From: Gymnothorax reevesii
Taxonomy: Eukaryota > Chordata > Actinopteri > Anguilliformes > Muraenidae
NCBI GenBank assembly: GCA_029721435.1
Contig: CM056574.1
Coordinates: forward strand, 76,985,501 to 77,049,500
DNA: 64,000 nt
Reading direction: 5' to 3'
The position numbers were made by a program, and so were the translations under genes. Position 1 is the stretch's first letter, and the number at the start of each line of letters is the position of its first letter. The notes below the pieces were generated by a model. The model had not been told where the DNA came from, searched no databases, and worked only from the letters and a program-made list of their open reading frames with translations. This document shows positions 56,302-64,000 of the stretch, piece after piece.

Positions 56302-57849
56302 ATGTTTAACTTTGTAGCATTTAGTGTTCAGCTTTGCTTTCAATCACTTGGGGGTCTATTCTCCCATTAGCGCGTAAGTCTTTTTTTACGCGCTTCGAGT
56401 TAAGCGCTTTTGAGTTACGCGTATTCTCCCCTACTCGCTTCGATCACGCCCACAGCGCTTAACTTCAGAATGTAGGCGGCCTTATGAAAGAGGTGTGACT
56501 GATCCAAAAGAGAGGCAGACTCTGTACAAAGCTCATTGATTATGGCTATCAGGAAAACATGGAAAAAGGATTTTCTGATTAACAATGAAAACGCATTTGT
56601 GGTCCATGGAAAACGCAAACCAGACTTTAAATTTGAATATCGTCGGCCTGCTGATAAAACCTCGTATCTCCAAACTGATAAGAAACGAAAACTCGTATGT
56701 CCACTATTCTTACATGCAAAATTAAACATTTTTATTTTAAACTATATTTATCCATTTGTATTATAATAATAATATTTATAATTTATTTTCCTGTGAAGTT
56801 AGTCATTGTGAAGATACGAGGTTTTTGTATGCCGCTGTAATAGGAGGCCGTACCAAGTACAAGACGTAATTCAGACATCTCTTTATTTATCCCCGCCGCG
56901 CGATTAGCGCGAAGCGGGGGATATAGCATTGGGCTCCGTCCGTACGGACACATAAAATTGCGGCGGCGGGGGATATGTTAGTGACAAACACTTGTTATTT
57001 CTTACTCTAGCCACCATGGCATTTAAGCTATGCATACAAACAAATTGCCGCGATAATGAAATAATAAATAAAGAATTTAGCGCTTCTCAATCAGCACAAT
57101 CAGATCATTGAAAATGTGGCCCTCCTACACCAGCCTGTTTGTTCCGTGGAAGACAGGGAAGAAGACAAAGGGAACATTCTAGTCACACAAAGACAATCAA
57201 AGACAGTTTATATGATCTCATTTAGAAATTGCGCACTTGAAAACTACTCCGATGTCAGGTTTGCAACTAAAGGACATGGAAACGCTTTAACAAGGATTCT
57301 TACCCCGCACGCGGTCATCTCCCCGCCCCGAAACCGCCTCAGCAATGACGGAATTCCATATCCATAGCCTATCATCCTATTTGATTTGAGCAACACATTC
57401 ACTTGAACTTGACACTAATACTTTATTATAATCAATTATCCCATTTACTGATAACGATTCTTTCCATGTCGGCTATTCTTTAAAGGCTAAAATTGATTAA
57501 CAAATGGATAGTGCTCTGGTATTTGCCAGGGTAGGGCTCAATCTTGAGTAGCCTATTTAATAATATCTTTATTCACACATTAAATTACACAGTATTACCA
57601 ATGGTAAAAAATTACTAGGACTCGAGTTAGTTAATACAGATATCCTCAATTAGAAAATCAATCCCCTCACTCGTGAGAATATCACAAATTTTTAGATTAT
57701 CACGAACATATAGGGCAGTCGCATTCGTTAATAGAACATGGAAGACAATGATGGCGACGTCGAGCCAAAGCCGAAAACCAAACTTCACAGATGTTGGTGT
57801 TGTATGGCAAGCAAGCAATGAAGGCTGATCCGAGGAATTTAGCTGCGAA

Positions 57850-57950
57850 TCATTCTGGATGTGGCTTCGGTGGTGAGATGTAAGCGCAGTATCCCCGAAA
57901 TAAAGCATAAATGGAGAGATCTGCGGGGCGCTGTAAAAGCCAGGTTCTCT
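57850..57950 (+). pseudogene. Myb/SANT-like DNA-binding fragment of Harbinger
   Basis: VVRCKRSIPEIKHKWRDLRG with AVKARF reads like the third helix of the Myb/SANT-like protein that accompanies Harbinger transposases. Only this helix is clear; upstream and downstream parts are lost or decayed. Confidence 0.5.
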
Positions 57951-58029
57951 GGAGAACTGTACACGCAACAGTGGGCAACCATCATCCCCTGTGCATTTCA
58001 CTGCACAGGAGGAGGGGATGTCATCTACT

Positions 58030-58444
58030 CTCTCTGCAGTGGAAGTGCATGGAGAAGAACTTGAAGCGCCAACGAACTGCGTCAGACACCTTGACACAGA
58101 CGCCTGTGATGTGAATGACATCACCAGCCACTCTCTGAAACGACCCAGATGCCAGGAGCGACTGCGCAGTTCCGACGTTGATGACCACGGGTATGTTTTG
58201 TTGATAATTGCTGCGGCTGGATAGCTGTTCATCCAGAAGTCGGCAAAGATAGATGATTGCCTCATGCACGGTCCAGGCGAAAGCGCTGGATGCACTCGAT
58301 GTTTGTTTGTCCCAGGATGTCCAAACGAAGCCGATATATGCGTGTTCGTCTTCGAGCTCGGCGCGCTCCTCTTACTCTTTCCCAATCACGCAAGAGCGCA
58401 AGCAAATGCAGGACTGGCATTTTGGCTTTAGATTTTGAGGGCAT
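58030..58444 (-). pseudogene. Harbinger transposase N-terminal fragment (HARBI1-like)
   Basis: Minus-strand pieces in order are RRTRIYRLRLDILGQTNIEC with IQRFRLDRA (58262-58444), then AIIYLCRLLDEQLSSRSNYQ and LLASGSFQRVAGDVIHITG in a shifted frame (58100-58265), then QASVSRCLTQFVGA in a third frame (about 58080-58130). This matches the conserved N-terminal helical region of HARBI1-type transposases (RFR...LDR, A.GSFQ.VAGD, SVSRCL). The DDE core is absent, so no enzyme can be made. Confidence 0.65.
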
Positions 58445-59348
58445 GGTAGAATGATGGTCTTATGTATACTCGTATTAATTAATAGTTTTGCGTTTGTAAT
58501 TTAACTGATTGGAGAAGAGGCTGATGCGTAATATCATGTGATGATTTCGTTTGATAAATTATCATGGCTTTGAGAAATGTAGTTTAGAAATAAGGAAGAA
58601 CAATCGAATATTAAATGTCTCAACCTTTACCATGTTAAATAAAATAAAAGTAATGTTAAAATTCGGCCTATAATCGACATCAAACGCAATATTCAATTTC
58701 GCCTAATGTTGGCGCTTGACCTTAATACAGCCCTCAAAAGCGCTTAACAGAAAAAGCGCGTAAGCCAGGGGAAGAATACGCGTAAGTGTTATTTGCATGA
58801 TAAACGCCCGGAAACGCCCCGATTTTGGCCTTGCTCCGCCCCAAGCGCGTAAGTGCCTTCAAGGCGCGTAATGCACAGACTTAAGTCGAGGGGAGAATAC
58901 GCGTAGGCTGAAAAGCGCGTAGCTACGCGCTTTTTTCGACTTAAGCGCATGGGAGAATAGACCCCTTGGAGATTAATCGTAACAGACATTTAAACCAGGG
59001 GTGCCCAAATTTTTGCACCCCACTGTATATTTATAATATGTCAACTGGTCCTAATCTGGTCACTGTTACTTAGAAGAATGCCATGTCTCACCTTTATTTA
59101 AAGCTGGTGACTGATCTGACATGAATAATTGCACAAGCTTATCTCTTATCTCTCTGTACTTCCAAAAATTCAGAAGTCATTAGCTGCATCCCAACTGAAA
59201 TCATATTTGGATGCACATATGGTGCTAGATTTCATATTATTTAAAATCATAACTGGCAATCTTAAAGTTACGGACAATATTAAGGAGGCAATGGAAAGTG
59301 GGCGTTACTCCTCAGCCTCTGGATTGTTTGGAATGAATACAAATTGAC

Positions 59349-59680
59349 AAAGACATTTTCCAGTTATCCTGCGGAATACAAAATTCAAGATGGCAGCTGT
59401 GGCAGCCATACTGGAAAAACTAATGCCGTAAAATTCAATAGGCTTCTGTAAGTACACAAAACCTAGCAGCAGAGCAAAAATGGCATAGATTGACGAAAGC
59501 ATTTTCAAGTAATTGTGTGTAATACAAAATTCAAGATGGTGGCTGTGGGAGCCATACTGAACATCCAAGCGCTGTCAAAACGGATAGGCTTCTGTAGGTT
59601 CACAAGACCAAGCAACACAGCAAAAATGGCATTGATTGATGAAGGCCTTTTCAAGTTATTGTGCAGAATACAAAAGTCTA
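59349..59680 (+). repeat. Tandem repeat, about 146-bp unit
   Basis: Two full units and a partial third, starting near 59349, 59497 and 59641. Shared text is aatacaaaattcaagatgg, agccatactg and aaaaatggcat. A short tract of gacagatggacagacagg follows. Confidence 0.85.
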
Positions 59681-60044
59681 CGGGACAGATGGACAGACAG
59701 GTGGATGGACCTCGCACGTGACGACTGGTGATGACAATACCCCTCTGCCCCTTAGTCTTAGTCGGGGTTGACAGGTAAATACTCATGTATCTCTCTCTTC
59801 AGAGACCTATCATAGGCTTTCAACACTGTGAACCACCCATTACCTTGTAAAGTGTCAGCATGAGTTGCCAAGTGGCTAAGTGGTTCCACAGTTATGACTA
59901 ATCGTTCACAGATTGTTAAACATGGCAATGTCATGTCCAACTTAATCAGTGTTACAAAGGGAGTTCCTCAAGGATTGGTTTGGGGCCCTTAACTTTTTAT
60001 ACTTCATATTAATAACATTTGCTATAAGTTCAAATTCTGTAATT

Positions 60045-61395
60045 ACCTTCGCCAGCGACTTCGCTGACGAAGGCAATGTTTAGATCCCCGTGTATTTTTA
60101 CCTTCGCCAGCGACTTCGCTGACGAAGGTAATGTTTTGATCCCCGTGTATTTATTACCTTCGCCAGCGACTTCGCTGACGAAGGTAATGTTTAGATCCCC
60201 GTGTATTTATTTGTTTGTGTGTCTGTCTGTATGTGTATCGAATAACTCAAAAAGTACCAAACGGAATTTCATAAAATTTGGTGGGTTGATTTGGCATGAC
60301 CTGAGGATCAATCGATTAGATTTTGGGAGTGATCGGGTCAAAGGTCAAGGTCAAGGCCACGAAAAGGTCGAAACCGACTTTCGGCCATATCTCGGTCAAT
60401 GTTTATCCGATCGGCATGAAACCAATGCCAGTGGCGAGGGATTCAGTGGCGTCAGCGAAGGTATGCGCTCTACCAAGTGCCCGTTCTAGTTTGTTTGTGT
60501 GTCTGTCTGTGTGTGTATCGAATAACTCAAAAAGTACCAAACGGAATTTCATAAAATTTGGTGGGTTGATTTGGCATGACCTGAGGATCAATCGATTAGA
60601 TTTTGGGAGTGATCGGGTCAAAGGTCAAGGTCAAGGCCACGAAAAGGTCAAAACCGACTTTCGGCCATATCTCGGTCAATTTTTATCCAATCGGCATGAA
60701 ACCAACGCCAGTGGCGAGGGATTCAGTGGCGTCGGCGAAGGTATGTGCTCTACCGAGTGCCCGTTCTAGTTTGTTTGTGTGTCTGTCTGTGTGTATGTAT
60801 GTGTATCGAATAACTCAAAAAGTACCAAACGGAATTTCATAAAATTTGGTGGGTTGATTTGGCATGACCTGAGGATCAATCGATTAGATTTTGGGAGTGA
60901 TCGGGTCAAAGGTCAAGGTCAAGGCCACGAAAAGGTCAAAACCGACTTTCGGCCATATCTCGGTCAATTTTTATCCGATCGGCATGAAATCAACGCCAGT
61001 GGCGAGGGATTCAGTGGCGTCGGCGAAGGTATGCGCTCTACCGAGTGCCCGTTCTAGTTACCTTCGCCAGCGACTTCCCTGACGAAGGTAATGTTTTGAT
61101 CCCCGTGTATTTATTTGTTTGTGTGTCTGTCTGTATGTGTATCGAATAACTCAAAAAGTACCAAACGGAATTTCATAAAATTTGGTGGGTTGATTTGGCA
61201 TGACCTGAGGATCAATCGATTAGATTTTGGGAGTGATCGGGTCAAAGGTCAAGGTCAAGGCCACGAAAAGGTCAAAACCGACTTTCGGCCATATCTCGGT
61301 CAATTTTTATCCGATCGGCATGAAACCAACGCCAGTGGCGAGGGATTCAGTGGCGTCGGCAAAGGTATGCGCTCTACCGAGTGCCTGTTCTAGTT
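60045..61395 (+). repeat. Tandem array of hairpin-bearing ~280-336 bp units
   Basis: Four long units (starting near 60156, 60490, 60770 and 61058) and two short head copies (60042-60155). The head is a 30-bp imperfect palindrome, accttcgccagcgacttcgc continuing tgacgaaggt. The body runs through gaataactcaaaaagtacca, gggtcaaaggtcaaggtcaa and gccatatctcggtcaat to gccagtggcgagggattcag. The second and third long units lack the palindromic head. Units are about 97 percent alike by eye. Flanking TTACC at both sides suggests insertion into the LINE. Confidence 0.9.
60335..60353 (+). promoter_or_regulatory. Nuclear-receptor half-site cluster in array unit (also 60615, 60903, 61239)
   Basis: GGGTCA-A-AGGTCA-AGGTCA: a DR1 pair followed by a DR0 pair, with an embedded TCAAGGTCA. 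Such sites bind HNF4/RXR-type dimers and NR5A/ERR-type monomers. The same 19 bases recur in all four units. No evidence of use is available from sequence; the calling is by motif only. Confidence 0.4.
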
Positions 61396-61927
61396 ACCAT
61401 CTGTATGCAGATCTGTATGCAGTTATATATTCATGTGCAGACAGACTTTAATACGTTGCAGCACGTTCTATCTGACTTTAAATTGCTTTTAAATTCAAGC
61501 AAAACTAAACTTTTACTTTTTCCTCTGTGCAAACTCGGGTTCAGATATTCTCCGTCAGTACTCGTGATGGTGCCTCTATTCAGTCTCAATTCTCATCACC
61601 CATCATGGCATTTAATACAGTTTGGTGGGTTGGTCAAGTTTGAGTTTGTGTAGGCTATAACACTGGTACATATTAATCTAGAAGATAGCTAAGGCAAATT
61701 TCCTGCTTAAGTGACATGTTTTTATTCTTGCAAAGCAGTCATAATCTTAGATTGCACAAATGGCTTCAGTTTAAAGTGCCTGTTATCGGATCAGAGACTG
61801 GCAAATCAAGCCTTTTCTATTATGGTCCTTCGTCCTAGAGCAATCATCAGGCCAAGCCCAAACTTAAGACTCTCATCTCTTTAAATGATTTAAAAAATAG
61901 AACAAGGGAAGTGGTAACAACTGTCTC

Positions 61928-62010
61928 CAGGGGCGTAGTTTAGGGGGGGGACACGGGGGACATGTCCCCGGCACTTTTTGAAAAGGCAGCATTGGACCCC
62001 CCCGACTTTT
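61928..62010 (+). mobile_element. hAT-type terminal fragment
   Basis: CAGGGGCGTAGTTTAGGGGG, then ggacatgtccccggcact, has the CAGGGGCG opening of a hAT end. No right end was found. 62011-63057 has no gene; it is AT-rich with tttttggg/aaatgcc words that suggest a decayed repeat. Confidence 0.45.
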
Positions 62011-63057
62011 CACAGTCCGAAAATTAATGAAAAAAAAAAAACAAAAACACTGCACGCACTAAGATCTTGGGGAAATAATACCCTCTCAAGCTGCCAGTGG
62101 CCACTTCCTGTTTCCCTCCCTTCTTGTTTCAAGTCCTGCCTTTCATTCAAACAGACAAGAGGCTTTGCCAGCATGTAAGAAAAAACTCTGGCGAATTGTA
62201 ATTTGTAAACCCCCTAATAGCTGGAGAGGTTATTCTTTTGATCGTGACAGAAATTAGTAAAGCACCAAAATTGGTCACATGGTTTTATCTCAAAATATGC
62301 TTTTTTGGGTAAAATCTCATTTTTTAGAATTTTATTTTTAGAAAATATATCGGCCACTGGAGAAAAATTTTAACACTTGGAAATTATACCTATGGATCCT
62401 ATGAATTTCTTTAGGTATGTTAATTGAGCTAACTTTAACAATTTACCATGGTAACAGCCATTTTGGGGTGAAAAATGCCTTTTTTGATAGTGAAATTTTT
62501 AAAAACCGTATCTCGCAAACTTAAACAGATATTTACACAATTTTTGCACCATTCTTGTCCTAAAACCATCAGGAGGTTTTTTAGTCACTATGATGTGGCA
62601 TAAAAAGTTTCATAACATGGGAAATTTGGGGTAAAATCATCATTTTCCTACTCAGAATGGCCAATTTTCAAGGAAAATAAGGAAAAATTGCTGTTTACGA
62701 GACATAGGCCTCCTATATCTAGTTATTAATTTGACTGGAGCAAACCAATAAATCACAGATTCTATAACTACCCCAGTGGTTCAATCCAGTGGTCCATAAG
62801 TGAAAAATAACAATATTAAAGAGCGTTATGTTGTAATAAAACAATACACACGCTAATCTTGTGCATATTCTCCGTCTCCCTTATTTATGTAACAAATTAG
62901 GTGTGCCTAGCACTCCAGAATATTGGATGCCATTTTAGACAAATCTAGTCTGGCCAGTGGGCAGTTAGTCACCCAGTAGGAGCTTGTTAATATGTACCTG
63001 TTAATGAAGAAGTCCCTGGCAACATTGATGGTCAAAAGACTCAGTATGAGCAGTTTC

Positions 63058-63230
63058 TCAAGGTACACTGCTGAGTCTAACAAGATCCTTCACATTTGCA
63101 CAAGTGCAGTTTAACCCTGCTAATTGGCATTTGCAATGCATAGTGCACGGAGGTTTAGCCTTGCAAGCACACTTGATGAATTCCCTGCAGCTTTTTGCAG
63201 CTTCTTGCAGTAGTGTCCACTTGGGTACAA
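63058..63230 (-). pseudogene. Cysteine-rich C-terminal protein fossil
   Basis: Minus strand reads AAKSCREFIKCACKAKPPCT then MHCKCQLAGLNCTCANVKDL. The CxC spacing resembles the C-terminal tail of a repeat-associated uncharacterised protein family that I cannot name. It is cut off by the adjacent LINE on its upstream side. No start codon or full domain remains. Confidence 0.4.
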
Positions 63231-63843
63231 CAACCTGGTCCTGAACACCAGTAAGACCAAGGAGGTTATTGTGGACTACAGGAGGTCCAGGAGGACAGAG
63301 CACGCTCCTCTCATTAACCAGGAGGAGGTGGAGCATGTTGACAACATCAAGTTCCTAGGAATCCACATCACATCAGACCTGACCTGGTCCCTGAACACTG
63401 TTCAGCTGGTGAAGAGGGCTCAACAGAGGCTCTTCTTCCTCAGAAAGCTGAAAAGTGCTGGACTCTTCCCTCAGCTCCTCACAAACTTTTACCGTGCCAC
63501 AATAGAGAGCATCCTCTCTCTCAGTGCTACAGTGTGGTATGGCAGCTGCACAGCACAAGACAGAAAGGACTTAGCCCGGGTGGTGAGGACAGCACAAGGG
63601 ATTGTGGGGAGGCCTCTTCCAGACCTGGACTCAATATATGCTGGTTGGGTCCGGAGGAAGGTCCAACGCATCGCCGCTGACCCCTCCCACCCGGGCAATG
63701 GACTGTTTGTACCGCTTCCCTCAGGAAAACGGTACAGAACCATAAAGACTCAGACTTCCAGACTGAAAAACAGCCTCTTCCCCAGAGCTGTTCAGTCAGT
63801 CTCCCCTCCACAGAAACACACAAAAAGAGTAATAAAGAAGTGA
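63211..63843 (+). pseudogene. LINE reverse transcriptase C-terminal part
   Basis: A 5'-truncated LINE with an open frame from about 63211 (NNLVLNTSKTKEVIVDYRRS) to TGA 63841-63843. It contains FLGIHITSDLTWSLNT, VKRAQQRLFFLRKLK, FYRATIESILSLSATVWYG, DLARVVRTAQGI and PSGKRYRTIKTQTSRLKNSL, the thumb and C-terminal region of an L2/Rex1-type fish LINE. The GTG at 63271 is not a real start. The frame has no break, so this fragment is young. The 3' tail runs to the window edge. Confidence 0.8.
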
Positions 63844-64000
63844 CTCTGCACTGGCCTGCACTTTACTCTGTCTGGCGAAACATTGTTGCTATAATCCACT
63901 GCTGCTCCATTCCATCGCTGCTACATCTGTGTCTTGTGTAAATACAACCTTTGTATATTTTACCTTGCTTTTTATCTATTTTTATATTTTAATATCTTTT

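Larger units (their letters stand above)
56352..58964 (-). mobile_element. Internally deleted PIF/Harbinger element
   Basis: 2.6 kb with inverted ends GGGTCTATTCTCCCATTAGC and GGGAGAATAGACCC, set inside Tc1 between CTTGG repeats (56347-56351 and 58965-58969). The ends are studded with GCGCGTAAG/CTTACGCGC motifs. It keeps the N-terminal parts of two genes facing each other: a Myb-like protein on plus and the transposase on minus. The GC-rich text at 56888-56975 (ccccgccgcgcgattagcgc) may be a further small nested repeat; 56976-57850 has no clear coding. Confidence 0.65.
52581..59025 (+). mobile_element. Tc1 element carrying six nested insertions
   Basis: The ends are TAGTGGGGTGAAAAAATTTG at the left and the complement caaatttttgcaccccactg at the right, between TA dinucleotides (52579-52580 and 59026-59027). 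Removing the insertions at 52925-53352, 53375-53854, 54041-54279, 54369-54644, 55392-56307 and 56352-58969 leaves about 1.5 kb, the normal size of a Tc1. Transposase pieces stay in order between the inserts. Confidence 0.88.
59800..61925 (+). mobile_element. LINE fragment split by the hairpin array
   Basis: RT text before the array (LISVTKGVPQGLVWGP, then INNICYKFKFCN, about 59942-60043) continues after it (YHLYAD near 61398, then LSDFKLLLNSSKTKLLLF, about 61467). The YADD region is altered. A 3' coding scrap extends to about 61900. The array is inserted between the Asn and Tyr codons, with TTACC on both sides. Confidence 0.7.

Noticed and set aside
57627..58385. 252-codon minus-strand frame as a complete host gene
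   Set aside because: Only a short part (SVSRCLTQFV) fits Harbinger transposase; the rest is out of frame with the flanking transposase pieces or overlaps the Myb fragment.
60076..61057. Repeated open frames of 92-148 codons in the 60-61 kb array, nearly identical from unit to unit
   Set aside because: The frames exist in two phases at once and simply mirror DNA-level identity of tandem units. They have no start context and no domain, and include the palindromic head, so they are not treated as genes.

Overview
This looks like intronic DNA of a fish, probably ray-finned. The organism is inferred from the mix of transposable elements (many teleost-type Tc1 families, CR1 and L2-like LINEs, a Gmr1-type Ty3/gypsy family, hAT, Harbinger and Kolobok remnants) and from one recognisable host exon. 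There is no bacterial-style gene organisation. The exon (48993-49233, minus strand) encodes most of a fibronectin type III domain that closely resembles DSCAM. The most economical reading is that the whole window lies in the introns flanking this exon of a minus-strand dscam gene. No other host exon was recognised, so the two introns would be at least about 48.9 kb (downstream) and 14.7 kb (upstream) long.

Layout. 0-1.7 kb: complete Tc1 transposon with an uninterrupted transposase. 1.8-7.8 kb: Gmr1-type LTR retrotransposon, minus strand, 4-bp TSD (copy A). 8.9-12.4 kb: degraded L2/Rex1-like LINE with a 2A-like motif and a nested TIR element. 12.4-17.5 kb: microsatellites, an L2-type tail, a Kolobok/THAP fossil and a Mutator-like MITE. 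17.5-21 kb: a tRNA-derived SINE split by a solo Gmr1 LTR, then a minus-strand CR1. 21-25.6 kb: Tc1 remnants, a dispersed repeat called R here, and hAT foldbacks. 25.8-28 kb: solo Gmr1 LTR, a hairpin MITE and a deleted hAT (ZNF862-like). 28-37.8 kb: a plus-strand CR1 split by a hAT MITE and by a 1.06-kb solo LTR, which itself contains Gmr1 copy B. 38-45 kb: Gmr1 3' remnant, Tc1 copies, and the second copy of R split by two Tc1 elements. 45.8-52.5 kb: second SINE, minisatellites, the dscam exon, hairpins and an orphan TE-type exon. 52.6-59 kb: a single Tc1 swollen to 6.4 kb by six nested insertions, including a deleted PIF/Harbinger element. 59.3-64 kb: LINE fragments and a tandem array of hairpin-bearing units with nuclear-receptor-like half-sites.

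The repeats act as each other's controls. The CR1 at 18.6-20.9 kb is an empty-site reference for the split CR1 at 28-37.8 kb. The SINE at 45.8 kb is an empty-site reference for the solo LTR at 17.7 kb. The two R copies do the same for the hAT and Tc1 insertions in them. The most notable biology is the Gmr1 pol order (integrase before reverse transcriptase, the reverse of ordinary Ty3/gypsy), its SCAN-like capsid and SAP-like Gag N-terminus, the intact Tc1 transposase, and the 60-61.4 kb array. All identifications are by eye; no database search was run.
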